Shown piece by piece: positions 16,671 through 25,872 of a stretch of DNA of 64,000 nucleotides (position 1 is its first letter; each line of letters opens with the position of its first letter). Source of the stretch: Bacteroidia bacterium (lineage in GTDB: Bacteria; Bacteroidota; Bacteroidia; B-17B0; Aurantibacillaceae). The notes under the pieces are model-generated. The model did not search any database. It was not told the origin of the DNA and was given only the letters and a program-made list of their open reading frames with translations. The stretch spans positions 496,001-560,000 of the forward strand of contig JAEUTO010000006.1 of assembly GCA_016787785.1 (NCBI GenBank), given 5' to 3'. The position numbers and the translations under genes were made by a program.

Positions 16671-17546
16671 GTGTTTATGTTTACGTCAGATTCAAAATAT
16701 GAGGCTCTATTAGGAAAAGAACAAACAGTAAAATTAATTAAGTTCTTTTCTGAAATAGAAAATGGAAAATATAATAAAGAGGAAACTATTTCTTTAATGC
16801 TTAAAGGAATAGAGTATCCAATTTATCTTCGTTGCATAAGAGCAGATATGCAATCTTTTGTAAATACATTTATTGACCCCTACTTAGAAAAAAAGCCTTA
16901 TTTAGAATGCACCAAGCTGGTTATAGATGCTGGCGCAAACATAGGCTGCACGGCTGTTTTATTCGCCAATTGGTGGCCCGATTGTAAAATTATTAGTCTT
17001 GAACCGGATAAAGAAAATTTTGAACTATCACTTAAGAACACTGAAAAGTACCCTAATGTTACAGTAGTAAATTGTGGTTTGTGGAACAAAGATGTGCAAT
17101 TAAAAATAGAAGCAGGGCAGGAAGATGGCTTTGTGGTAAGAGAAATAAGTGTTAAAGAAAAAGACATAAATCCTGAGAACCTTACAACAGGAGTATCAAT
17201 TGAACAGCTATTAAAAAAGTATGATCTCTCTCAGATCGATTTTCTGAAAATGAATATCGAAGGTAGCGAAAAAGAAGTATTTACCAAGAACTATTAGCAA
17301 TGGCTTCCAAAAACAAAAGCCATGCTTATTGAATTGCACGATGGAAAAAACTCCGGCTGTTCAAAAGCAGTATTTACAGCTGCAAATAAATATGATTTTG
17401 CGGTTGCCGAAACCGCGCCGTATGGCATATTATTTGCAAAGGAAGACATTTACAGAGCCTGGTATGCAAAATGGTACAAAGAAGAGATCTATAATCCAAA
17501 TATAAATAAAGAAAGATTTCCGCAATTTTATTTAGATAAGGAATAA
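16671..17546 (+). pseudogene. FkbM-family methyltransferase interrupted by an in-frame amber codon
   Basis: The frame is continuous across the whole interval except for one TAG at 17295-17297. Before it lie the SAM motif VIDAGANIGCTAVLFA, ISLEPD and the FLKMNIEGSEKEVF segment. Directly after it, in the same frame, come QWLPKTKAMLIELHDG and a normal C terminus to 17546. In intact family members this junction is continuous, with an acidic or polar residue at that place, so a single G or A to T change explains the stop. It is either a recent pseudogene, a sequencing error or a readthrough site. The start is GTG at 16671 or ATG at 16677. Confidence 0.8.
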
Positions 17547-17563
17547 GATTTTTTTTGATAAAC

Positions 17564-18688
17564 TTAACGTGTTGCCATTAATATACTTTCCCACAAAAGA
17601 TCGCCACTTTTTTCCCACGAAAACTTTTGTTTCTGAAAATTACCGTTAGCAATAAGGCTTTCACGTAATGCCGGTTTTTGAAAGATCTGCAGCATGGCAT
17701 TTTTAATTTCATTTACTTCCAATGGGTTCACTAAAAGGGCCGCATTGCCTGCCACCTCGGGCATGCTTGTAACGTTGCTGGTGATAATGGGTACTTGTGC
17801 CTGCATGGCTTCAACCAACGGAATGCCAAAGCCTTCGTAATAGGGTATAAAGGTTAGTGCAAGCGCGCTGCCAAGAACAAGATTCAATTCCTCATCCGCC
17901 AAACGTCCCGTAAATACAACCTCTTCTTTTAAATTTGTTTCTGCAATAATTTTGTTGATCTCTGCAACGCCCCAATACTTTGGTCCGGCAAGCACCAGCT
18001 TATGATCTGAGTTGCTTTCTTTTTTAAATAACGCAAAGGCACGAATTAGATTGCCAATATTTTTTCTTGGATGTAATGATCCAACATTCACAAAATAATC
18101 TTTACCGGCAGTATATTTTTGTTTTGTTTTTTGTTTTTCAGCAGCATCAACCGTTTTAAAAAAATGATTAATGCCATTGTAAACCACGTCTATTCTAGAC
18201 GGATCTATTCCGTAATTTCTCGAAATATCTTGTTTACTGTATTCAGAAACTGTAGCTATTCTTGTAGCTTCATGCGCAAATTTTGGAAAATAGTGGTTGT
18301 AATATTTGGCCGTTAACCATTTGCTGTCTTCTGGGTGATGTAAAAAGTTAATATCATGAATTACAGGTAACTGCTTGCACTTGGCGCCTAACGATAGGAA
18401 GCCATCCGGCGATAAGAACAGGTCGGGCTGCATTTTATCCAATAATCTTTTAACAGAATGTTGAAACCAGGCGTAATACAAAAAGGGGTGTCTTGCTTGC
18501 GGCGAGAGGATCAGCGGGGTAATATTATCAGAAAAAATAAAATCCTCGTCAAAATCCCGGTCAAATACAAAAACAAAATGTACATCGGGGTTTTTGGTAG
18601 TAATGTGCTTTAAAGTTTGGTAGGCAAACCAGCCCATGCCTTCAAGGCGATCTTTTAGTAAGATCCTAGTATTTACAACGATTTGCAC
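17564..18688 (-). CDS. Family 4 glycosyltransferase
   Basis: The 374-residue GT-B enzyme starts IVVNTRILLKDRLEGMGWFA and has PVIHDINFLHHP, a central VSEYSKQDISRNYGIDPSRI and VVYNGIN. Its C-terminal half holds FVNVGSLHPRKNIGNLIRAF and the EX7E-like YYEGFGIPLVEAM, all typical of GT4 mannosyl- or glucosyltransferases. The start is GTG, 4 nt after a perfect -7 box. It is divergent from the flippase gene and probably builds the same surface polysaccharide. The sugar is unknown. Confidence 0.92.
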   Translation of the reverse strand: MQIVVNTRILLKDRLEGMGWFAYQTLKHITTKNPDVHFVFVFDRDFDEDFIFSDNITPLILSPQARHPFLYYAWFQHSVKRLLDKMQPDLFLSPDGFLSLGAKCKQLPVIHDINFLHHPEDSKWLTAKYYNHYFPKFAHEATRIATVSEYSKQDISRNYGIDPSRIDVVYNGINHFFKTVDAAEKQKTKQKYTAGKDYFVNVGSLHPRKNIGNLIRAFALFKKESNSDHKLVLAGPKYWGVAEINKIIAETNLKEEVVFTGRLADEELNLVLGSALALTFIPYYEGFGIPLVEAMQAQVPIITSNVTSMPEVAGNAALLVNPLEVNEIKNAMLQIFQKPALRESLIANGNFQKQKFSWEKSGDLLWESILMATR

Positions 18689-18692
18689 CGGG

Positions 18693-18700
18693 CAAATCTA
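18693..18700 (-). promoter_or_regulatory. Predicted -7 box of GT4 gene
   Basis: Minus-strand TAGATTTG (exact TAnnTTTG) ends 4 nt before the GTG at 18688, which implies an almost leaderless mRNA. Confidence 0.5.
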
Positions 18701-18733
18701 TGAATTTAGTTTAGTTTTAACCATAAAAAAGGC

Positions 18734-18741
18734 TATATTTG
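18734..18741 (+). promoter_or_regulatory. Predicted -7 box of flippase operon
   Basis: TATATTTG (exact TAnnTTTG) ends 9 nt before GTG 18751. The in-frame TTG at 18739 lies inside this box and is therefore unlikely to be the start. Confidence 0.5.
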
Positions 18742-18750
18742 CTGCTTTTT

Positions 18751-20196
18751 GTGCAAAAAAAGAAGTTCATATTTGATTTAGCTATTCTCCTGATACTTAA
18801 TTTATTAATTAAGCCGTTTTGGATTTTAAGCATCGACCCTCAGGTTCAGATGAGCGTTGGAAACGCATCTTATGGCGAGTATTTTGTTTTGTTCAATTTT
18901 TCCTTCCTTATTGGTATTTTATTGGATTTTGGTTTGACCAATTTCAACAATAAGAACATCGCGCAACACTCCCATTTGTTAAGCAAACATTTTAGTAAAA
19001 TGCTCAGTCTAAAATTTGTTTTGGGTATACTGTATATTTCGGTTACACTACTTGTTGGTTTTTTTGTGTTGGGCTTCGAGGTTAGGTATATCAAGCTTTT
19101 GGTTGTATTGTGTATAAATAATTTCTTCTTAAGTTTTATTCTTTTCCTTCGTTCAAATCTACTTGCATTGCATTTATTCAGGATAGATAGTATCATGTCG
19201 GTATTAGACCGCGTTATCATGATCATTTTAGTGGCGGCTTTGATCTTTAATGTTTTCGGTTTGCATATTGATGTCATGAACTTTGTTTATGCTCAAACCA
19301 TTGGCTATGGTCTTACAGCGCTTATTGGTTTTTTAGTTGTATTAAATAAAACACACACATTTAAATTAAATTGGGATTGGGCTTTTAACCGCATGATCTT
19401 AAAAAAGAGTTTTCCTTTTGCAATTTTAGTTCTACTAATGACATTTTATAACCGTTTGGATAGTGTTATGATCGAGCGTATTTTACCCGGTAATCTTGGC
19501 AAAGAGCAAAGCGGCATTTATGCCAAAGCTTTTAGATTGCTGGATGCGGCCAACATGATCGCTTATTTATTTTCTGTTCAGTTATTACCATTGTTTAGCC
19601 GTATGCTAAAAAATAAAGAGAATATTGAGAATATTGTAAAGTTGTCGTTTACTCTATTGCTAACGCCGGCGTTGATCGTATCTGTGGGAAGTTTGTTCTA
19701 TGCTGATCGTTTTTGCGAGCTTTTATATAAGGGAAATACAGAGGGATACCAGATACTTGGCCTTCTTATGAGCTGTTTTACCGCCATTTCAATCACCTAT
19801 ATTTTTGGTACTTTGCTTACTGCCAATGGTAATTTAAAGTATTTAAATTTAATGGCAGTTAGCGGTATTTTAATAAACCTGATCTTAAATTTCATCCTAA
19901 TTCCAAGATATTACGCTTTAGGAAGTGCTGTGGCCAGCGTTGTTACGCAGTTTTTAACCTGTTTGATACAGGTATTTATTTCCTATAAGGTATTTAAATT
20001 TCACGTAAATAAAAGGCTATTGATCTCTGTCTTTTTATTCATAGTAGGCATTGTTTTTGCCAATTATTTCACCATGAATTTAACCACCTATTGGGTTTAT
20101 AATTTCGTAATTATGCTTATATTTAGTGGCTTATTAGCATTTATTACCGGAATGATAAACCCTAAATCCGTTTTGCGTTTCATAAAATATAAATAA
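18751..20196 (+). CDS. Wzx-like polysaccharide flippase
   Basis: About 481 residues fold into some twelve to fourteen membrane helices, as in the MOP superfamily (RfbX/Wzx). An early LDFGLTNFNNKNIAQHS motif (helix 2 loop), the conserved FYNRLDSVMIERILPG segment, GIYAKAFRLLDAANMIAYLF and a late YYALGSAVASVVTQF are typical. It moves undecaprenyl-linked oligosaccharide across the inner membrane. It leads a tight operon with two chain-length proteins (1-2 nt spacing) and a polymerase, the layout of a Wzx/Wzy pathway. Confidence 0.9.
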   Translation: MQKKKFIFDLAILLILNLLIKPFWILSIDPQVQMSVGNASYGEYFVLFNFSFLIGILLDFGLTNFNNKNIAQHSHLLSKHFSKMLSLKFVLGILYISVTLLVGFFVLGFEVRYIKLLVVLCINNFFLSFILFLRSNLLALHLFRIDSIMSVLDRVIMIILVAALIFNVFGLHIDVMNFVYAQTIGYGLTALIGFLVVLNKTHTFKLNWDWAFNRMILKKSFPFAILVLLMTFYNRLDSVMIERILPGNLGKEQSGIYAKAFRLLDAANMIAYLFSVQLLPLFSRMLKNKENIENIVKLSFTLLLTPALIVSVGSLFYADRFCELLYKGNTEGYQILGLLMSCFTAISITYIFGTLLTANGNLKYLNLMAVSGILINLILNFILIPRYYALGSAVASVVTQFLTCLIQVFISYKVFKFHVNKRLLISVFLFIVGIVFANYFTMNLTTYWVYNFVIMLIFSGLLAFITGMINPKSVLRFIKYK

Positions 20197-20197
20197 T

Positions 20198-21196
20198 ATG
20201 ATTGAAGAGATTACTGCTAAGGAATTAATACTAAAATTAATAAAGTGGAGAAAGGCTTTTCTCTGGATCACTATTATTACCACATTGGTAACCGGAACGC
20301 TTGTTTTTTTAATGCCAAAACAATATAAATCTACCGCGGTATTATTTGCCGCACGTCAATTTTCGGTTTCAAAATTGGTAATAGAACCAAACTCAGGTAA
20401 TCAGGAAGATTACATGCAAATAGGCGATGAGGACGATGTTGAAAAACTGATCCAGTTCCTTAGTTCAGATGCGTTAAAGATCAAAGTAGCAAATGCATAC
20501 AATTTGTGGGATCGTTGGAACATCAGGGATACCGTTTTCGGCTATCATTACCTAAAATTAAAATGGGATGATATGGTTGCTATTAAGCGCACCGAGTTTA
20601 ACAGTGTAAAGGTTGAGGTTTATGATTATACTGCTAATGGATCGGCACAGATCGCCAATGGCATAACAGATTATTGTGATACTGTAAAACATGAAATGAC
20701 CAGAGGAATAACCGCTGGCGTTGTAAAAATTGTAAAAGAAGAATACGAAAACACGTTACTTAGAATGAAGGAACTGGAAGACAGTCTTATGAAACTTAGA
20801 AAACTTGGTGTTTTGCATTACAAAGAGCAGGTAAAAGCTTATTCAAAAAGTTACGCCAAGGCACTTGAGAAAAATGATGCAGGCGCAATTAAGCGTTTGG
20901 AGGATAAATTAGATACCCTAAAAAAATATGGAAGTGCTTATCAGAACATACATGATAATTTAGAAAAATACAGTTTTAAATATCCCGATATTAAAGCTAA
21001 ATATGACGAGGCTTTGGTAAACTATAATACAAGTTTGCCAATTAAATTTGTGGTTGAAAGGGCGAAGCCTAATGAATATAAGGCAAAACCAAACAGGTTA
21101 TTAATACTAGGGGTGTCTGTAATTGCAAGTAATTTATTAGGTTTTCTGATTCTTTTGTTTCGTGATAAGTTTAACAAATTAAAACTGCAAGACTAA
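20198..21196 (+). CDS. Wzz/GumC-like chain-length determinant protein (first)
   Basis: The 332-residue protein has a membrane helix near each end (about 19-37 and 303-325) and a coiled-coil-rich periplasmic domain between them (LLRMKELEDSLMKLRKLGV, KRLEDKLDTLKKY). The conserved VVERAKPNEYKAKPNR-type proline segment precedes the second helix. This is the Wzz/PCP topology. No C-terminal BY-kinase domain is present. It starts 1 nt after the flippase stop and is followed by a second, divergent copy. Confidence 0.85.
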   Translation: MIEEITAKELILKLIKWRKAFLWITIITTLVTGTLVFLMPKQYKSTAVLFAARQFSVSKLVIEPNSGNQEDYMQIGDEDDVEKLIQFLSSDALKIKVANAYNLWDRWNIRDTVFGYHYLKLKWDDMVAIKRTEFNSVKVEVYDYTANGSAQIANGITDYCDTVKHEMTRGITAGVVKIVKEEYENTLLRMKELEDSLMKLRKLGVLHYKEQVKAYSKSYAKALEKNDAGAIKRLEDKLDTLKKYGSAYQNIHDNLEKYSFKYPDIKAKYDEALVNYNTSLPIKFVVERAKPNEYKAKPNRLLILGVSVIASNLLGFLILLFRDKFNKLKLQD

Positions 21197-21198
21197 TT

Positions 21199-22125
21199 AT
21201 GGAAAATATAAACTCTTTAAGCATTGTTAAAACCATCTTCAAGAACTGGAAGATGATCTTCCTGGTGATGTTATCTGCAGCTGTAATTTCTTACGGGGCA
21301 TCGTTCCTTATTAAAGATAAATTTAAATCCAGCGCGGTTGTTTATCCTGTTAACTTATTTCAAAATTCTGAGGAGTCGCCCAGCGAACAATTATTGCAGT
21401 ATTTTTTAAGTGAGGATGTAAAATATAAATTGGCTAAAGATTTTAAACTGTTTGATAGGTATGGCATTGATACAGTAACCTCAAAAGGTGGCAAAGCACT
21501 GTTCAATTATATGTTCATGGAGAATATTACCATCTCACCAACTATTTATGAATCCATAGAAATAAATGTAAAAGATGTAGATCCTGCTTTTGCTCAAAAG
21601 TTAAATGTTGCTTTGGTAAATAATACAAACAATCTTATCAGAGAAACTAAAAAAGCAATTGTTGGACAATATCTTGTTAATACTAAAAAAGTAATTGCTG
21701 TTCAATCAAAAGAATTGGATTCAATAAGCCAGTCTATATTAAAAATTAAAACCGAGTACGATCTTATTGATGCCGATTATCAGGCAAAATATTTAAGTAA
21801 GCAGATCTCTGCAGGATCGCCATTAAATGAAAACGGTTCTAAACAGGTAAGAGGTATTAAAGAAAGAGGTTCTGAGTTGCGCATTTTAAAAGGTAGAATG
21901 GAGTCCACCTTAAATTCATACTCACAAATTAAATTAAAGAACGATGCTTATTTGTTAGATGTTAGCGGTGACATGGATTATTATGTTTATGTAAGTAAAC
22001 CAAATTTTCAGGACAAAAAGTGTTCACCAGTTAGATGGATCATTGTTATGATCTCTTCTTTATCTGCATTGTTCATGTCTTTGGTATTTATTCTGTATAA
22101 GAACCGTTCAAAAGATTTCATCTAA
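21199..22125 (+). CDS. Wzz-like chain-length determinant protein (second)
   Basis: The 308-residue protein has the same topology as its upstream neighbour: a helix at about 17-37, a periplasmic domain with FKSSAVVYPVNLF, a helical core, a PNFQDKKCSPVRWI segment and a second helix at about 280-300. Sequence similarity to the first copy is low. Two adjacent PCP proteins may form a mixed oligomer or set different chain lengths (inference). It begins 2 nt after the first Wzz stop. Confidence 0.83.
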   Translation: MENINSLSIVKTIFKNWKMIFLVMLSAAVISYGASFLIKDKFKSSAVVYPVNLFQNSEESPSEQLLQYFLSEDVKYKLAKDFKLFDRYGIDTVTSKGGKALFNYMFMENITISPTIYESIEINVKDVDPAFAQKLNVALVNNTNNLIRETKKAIVGQYLVNTKKVIAVQSKELDSISQSILKIKTEYDLIDADYQAKYLSKQISAGSPLNENGSKQVRGIKERGSELRILKGRMESTLNSYSQIKLKNDAYLLDVSGDMDYYVYVSKPNFQDKKCSPVRWIIVMISSLSALFMSLVFILYKNRSKDFI

Positions 22126-22126
22126 G

Positions 22127-23578
22127 TTGGCAAGGTATTTTAGAACATATTTATTTCCAATTTTAATATTGGCCTACATTTTCGGCAATGCCTATGTAAT
22201 GGTCTATAAAAAAGATCTTTTTTATCCCTACAATTTATTACCGGTTGTTTTAATTATAGTTTACACAGCCATCTTTCATTTACAAAAACTGGTTTTCTTT
22301 TTAGCGTTCTGCACACCATTGGCAATTACCCTTAAGGAGTTAGGACTTTCAGACGGTATGGACCTTAGTTTGCCTTCAGAGCCCTTAATGGCGGGTATTA
22401 TGGTGCTTTACCTTTTTAATCAATTGAGCTCAAATATTGCCGATAAAAAATTTATCAATCATCCGGTTACATTATTAATTATTGTGCAGTTATGTTGGAT
22501 GCTTTTTACAACATTGACCAGTACTGAAATATTGATCTCGTTAAAATATCTTATTTCGCGCTTATGGTTTATTTTTAGTTGTTACATCATCATGCCGCAT
22601 CTTTTTCAAAGCAAGAAAAATATTATCACTTTTGTTTTTTGTTATGCTTCTGCATTGGCTTTGGTTGTGTTTTATACGGTTATTCAACATTCTAAATTTA
22701 ATTTTAACGATAAGGCTGCCGATTGGGTTGTATCACCGTTCTATAATGACCACACTGCTTACGGCGCGGCACTGGCCATGTTCATTCCAATTATGCTTTG
22801 CTTTGTATTTATAAAAAGTATTAAAGGTTATTTGCGTGTTTTTGCTTTAGGTTTATTTTGTCTTTTTGTGTTTGCAATTATCTTGTCATTTGCGCGTGCC
22901 GGATGGTTAAGTTTGATAGTAGCATTCTCAATTTTTATTACACTAATATTTAGAATAAAATTCAGAACTATTTTAGTTACGCTTATTACTTTAGGCAGTT
23001 TGTTTTATGTTTTTCAAACCGAGATTTTTATTGCACTTGGAAGAAATAATACCGATGCCGAAGGGGGATTCTCTAATAATATCGAATCGGTTTCTAATAT
23101 TTCTACAGATGCCTCTAACCTTGAGCGTTTGAACCGCTGGAGTTGTGCTATTCGTATGTGGAAGGATAAGCCTATTTTAGGCTGGGGCCCTGGCACCTAT
23201 ATGTTCAAGTACGCACCTTACCAATTAAGTAGCGAGCGCACGATAATTAGTACTAATTTTGGAACCAATGGTAATGCGCACAGCGAATACCTCGGCCCGT
23301 TGTCGGAACAAGGGATCTTTGGTTTACTGATAGTAATTGGTATGCTTTTATATTGCACCTCTTTAGGTTATAAATTGGTTTATTCTGTTGCTGAACCCGA
23401 GGTAAGAATATTGGTAATAGGTTTGTTCCTTGGCTTAATGACCTATTTCGTGCATGGATTTTTAAATAATTTTCTTGATACCGATAAACTTTCGTTGCCT
23501 TTCTGGTCTTTCTTAGCAGCTTTGGTTTCTATTGATCTCTATTATCGCAAAAAAGAAAAAACTCTTAAGGTACTTTAA
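22127..23578 (+). CDS. O-antigen polymerase/ligase (Wzy/WaaL superfamily)
   Basis: The 483-residue protein has about twelve membrane helices and the large periplasmic loop of the PF04932 family. The loop contains LNRWSCAIRMWKDKPILGWG, GTYMFKYAPY and NAHSEYLGPLSEQGIFGLL, where the His in HSEYL is conserved. An ADWVVSPFYNDHTAYGAALAM segment precedes it. It either polymerises repeat units or attaches them to lipid A; operon context with Wzx and Wzz favours Wzy. The TTG start lies 1 nt past the upstream stop. Confidence 0.88.
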   Translation: MARYFRTYLFPILILAYIFGNAYVMVYKKDLFYPYNLLPVVLIIVYTAIFHLQKLVFFLAFCTPLAITLKELGLSDGMDLSLPSEPLMAGIMVLYLFNQLSSNIADKKFINHPVTLLIIVQLCWMLFTTLTSTEILISLKYLISRLWFIFSCYIIMPHLFQSKKNIITFVFCYASALALVVFYTVIQHSKFNFNDKAADWVVSPFYNDHTAYGAALAMFIPIMLCFVFIKSIKGYLRVFALGLFCLFVFAIILSFARAGWLSLIVAFSIFITLIFRIKFRTILVTLITLGSLFYVFQTEIFIALGRNNTDAEGGFSNNIESVSNISTDASNLERLNRWSCAIRMWKDKPILGWGPGTYMFKYAPYQLSSERTIISTNFGTNGNAHSEYLGPLSEQGIFGLLIVIGMLLYCTSLGYKLVYSVAEPEVRILVIGLFLGLMTYFVHGFLNNFLDTDKLSLPFWSFLAALVSIDLYYRKKEKTLKVL

Positions 23579-23608
23579 GCCTTGATGTAAAGGGTAGTTT
23601 TTTTTTAC

Positions 23609-23616
23609 TATATTTG
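23609..23616 (+). promoter_or_regulatory. Predicted -7 box
   Basis: TATATTTG (exact TAnnTTTG) lies 23 nt before the ATG of the small lipoprotein gene. Confidence 0.45.
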
Positions 23617-23639
23617 AGTAACACCTTAAAAAAGAAGTC

Positions 23640-23990
23640 ATGAAAAATATTTCCACCTTTATCATTTCTGCAAGTCTTTTAGTTTTTGCTTTTAGTGCTT
23701 GTCAGAAGAAAACCGATTGCACGGCAAACATTACCTGTAAAGATGCTCAGGGTAAACCTATGAACGGGGTAGAGGTGCGTTTATTTGCTAATGTGAAAAC
23801 CGCCACAAATACTACAAAAGTGGCTGATGTAAAAGCTACTGGTGTTACTGATAAAGACGGAAAAGTTTCTTTTATATTTAAACTGCCAGCTATTTTTGAT
23901 GTTAATGCTTCTGTTGGAACTTCTACTGCTACAGCATTGATCAAATTAGAAGAAGGCAAAACAACTGAGAAAACAGTTGAGATAAAATAA
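23640..23990 (+). CDS. Small lipoprotein with Ig-like/transthyretin-type domain
   Basis: The 116-residue protein has a lipoprotein signal (SLLVFAFSAC, Cys at about 21). One compact beta-sandwich of the carboxypeptidase-regulatory/Ig-like kind follows: ANITCKDAQGKPMNGVEVRLF, VTDKDGKVSFIFKLPAIFDV and a final VEIK. Such domains decorate outer-membrane proteins in Bacteroidota, but no catalytic part is attached. It is monocistronic and converges on the esterase gene. Confidence 0.75.
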   Translation: MKNISTFIISASLLVFAFSACQKKTDCTANITCKDAQGKPMNGVEVRLFANVKTATNTTKVADVKATGVTDKDGKVSFIFKLPAIFDVNASVGTSTATALIKLEEGKTTEKTVEIK

Positions 23991-24033
23991 TTTCTAAAAG
24001 TCAGGAACGCTTATTTTTTAACTAAGTATATCT

Positions 24034-25803
24034 TTAATGGTTGATTATTAATTTTTTAATAACCGAAAAAGATGAGTTTTTTATTTTGATCAGGTAAACA
24101 CCCTGCAGCAACCCCTTAGTATCAATATATATTTCTGTATTTTCTTTATCAGTAAATTCAATAATTGTCCTACCTTCCATATCACTTAATGTAATCGTAT
24201 TTTCGCTAAATTTTTCTTTTAGGCCAATAATTACAGTTTCTTTTGCAGGATTGGGGTATATAGTTATATCTGTAGTTTGAGGCAAAAATGTTACTGGGAA
24301 TTCGAAAAACGATAGTGCACCAAGCGTGTTTTTTGAGTTTAAGATCCATGGACCACAATATAAATTGTCGTACGCATAATTATTAGGTAAATAAGTTATT
24401 TTCCTCGGTATTAGAGAATTTTCGGGAAATTGGAGAAAAACATTGTTGCCTGAACTTCTTACACCTGTTAACTTTAATGCAGAATAATTATATCCGTAAA
24501 AATAATCTTTCATGTAATATGTAAATCCTTTTATAGATTCAGATAATTGGAGATTAATTGGCATATTAAAATGTAGGCATATTTCGTCGGGTTGAGAAAT
24601 ATAAATTTTTTTTATTCTCGGTGGCAAAATAAGACTATCTGCATATTCAAACCCATAGATATACTTTTTAACTAAAGGCGCAATTTTATCAGCAATATTA
24701 TTGTACCCTTTTGTACTAAAATGACAATTATCGTTATTTCTATCCTGATAAGTGTTCCCTACTGTTGACATGATCGCAATATCATCATGTTTTTCTGCAA
24801 TTTTCACTTGCAGATCTCTAAACAGCCCCGTGATTGATTCAAAAGGACTACAACCTGTATTTATTTGAAAAAAGAAGATTTTTTCCGCGTTTGGATAATC
24901 ATTTTTCCATGAATTATATAGATTTTCAAATTTTTCAGTATACGCGATTGGATTTAGTTCAGGCAAAGCATCGGCTTCTCCCTGATGCCAAAATATACCC
25001 TTTACAAAATGACTAAGTCCATGGTAATTTAATTTTTTTAATAAACGATCATATGGGATGTTTAAATTTAAATGCGCAGAATCCGATGGATACTTAGACG
25101 GAAGAAGGAGATCAATTTTTGCTCCAGAAAATGCTCCGTTCACAAAACAGCTTGGAATATTTGTTGTATTAGCAAGTTCATTTTGAAGTTTCATTGCCCA
25201 CGCTCCAACAAAGCCAATTTCCCACCAAATGCATGAAGGTCTGGCAAATGTAAAATCTTTATCTAACGGAGTTCCACTGGCCTCATTATATTTTGCTGTA
25301 GACAGATTAAAACCAATTGAACGGCAATATTTATTTGAATACAATAAATTTTGGGTTTCACCACCTGGAGATGCGGTTAAACTATCGTCCAAAGCCAAAG
25401 AAGCTAGCGCATTCGATTGACCATTTACAATAAATATATCTCCACAAACAATATCTTTTACTGTTTTTACATGTTCTTCATTCGTATTATTTTTTAGAAA
25501 TATATCAATATTGTATTCCTTTAAGGCTGGGGCTATCAAAAGATTGATCAAAAAATTCCCATTATTGGCTATATTTATAACGCTATCTTTCAAAATCATA
25601 TTTTGAGAGTTATCGGAAAGTTTAACTCTTATTTGATTGTATGTCGAGTCATTATAATTGCCGGAAATGAGAATAACTCCAACGTTATCTGAATTTCTTG
25701 GGATAAACTGAAGATCGCTAGGGATTGAGGAAAATGATAATTGTGCACTTGCATTAATGCAAAAGAACATCAGCAATTGAATCGATATAAGATACTTAAT
25801 CAT
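24034..25803 (-). CDS. SGNH/sialate O-acetylesterase-like protein with T9SS type A sorting domain
   Basis: The 589-residue secreted protein has a signal peptide (about 1-20) and an N-terminal beta domain. The SASA/SGNH hydrolase region follows: block I IFIVNGQSN (Ser at about 130), GIFWHQGEAD, and DNCHFSTKGY with the catalytic Asp-His pair. A C-terminal beta domain begins ITIYPNPAKETV and ends GVYLIKIKNSSFSVIKKLI, the Por-type T9SS sorting signal. It probably removes acetyl groups from glycans outside the cell. The base composition matches its neighbours. Confidence 0.87.
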   Translation of the reverse strand: MIKYLISIQLLMFFCINASAQLSFSSIPSDLQFIPRNSDNVGVILISGNYNDSTYNQIRVKLSDNSQNMILKDSVINIANNGNFLINLLIAPALKEYNIDIFLKNNTNEEHVKTVKDIVCGDIFIVNGQSNALASLALDDSLTASPGGETQNLLYSNKYCRSIGFNLSTAKYNEASGTPLDKDFTFARPSCIWWEIGFVGAWAMKLQNELANTTNIPSCFVNGAFSGAKIDLLLPSKYPSDSAHLNLNIPYDRLLKKLNYHGLSHFVKGIFWHQGEADALPELNPIAYTEKFENLYNSWKNDYPNAEKIFFFQINTGCSPFESITGLFRDLQVKIAEKHDDIAIMSTVGNTYQDRNNDNCHFSTKGYNNIADKIAPLVKKYIYGFEYADSLILPPRIKKIYISQPDEICLHFNMPINLQLSESIKGFTYYMKDYFYGYNYSALKLTGVRSSGNNVFLQFPENSLIPRKITYLPNNYAYDNLYCGPWILNSKNTLGALSFFEFPVTFLPQTTDITIYPNPAKETVIIGLKEKFSENTITLSDMEGRTIIEFTDKENTEIYIDTKGLLQGVYLIKIKNSSFSVIKKLIINH

Positions 25804-25848
25804 GCTATTTCTTATTTTAAATATAATTTTTGCAAGGCGTAACTGCTA

Positions 25849-25856
25849 CAAAAATA
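25849..25856 (-). promoter_or_regulatory. Predicted -7 box of esterase gene
   Basis: Minus-strand TATTTTTG (exact TAnnTTTG) lies 45 nt upstream of the ATG at 25803. Confidence 0.4.
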
Positions 25857-25872
25857 GTTTAAATAAAATAAC

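Noticed and set aside
17295-17297. Pyrrolysine or other recoding at TAG in the FkbM gene
   Set aside because: No pyl genes or recoding signals are seen and this phylum does not use it. A nonsense mutation is simpler.
18870-19277. Minus-strand frame of 135 codons inside the flippase gene
   Set aside because: Lys/Thr/Ser-rich antisense frame arising from hydrophobic codons of the membrane protein.
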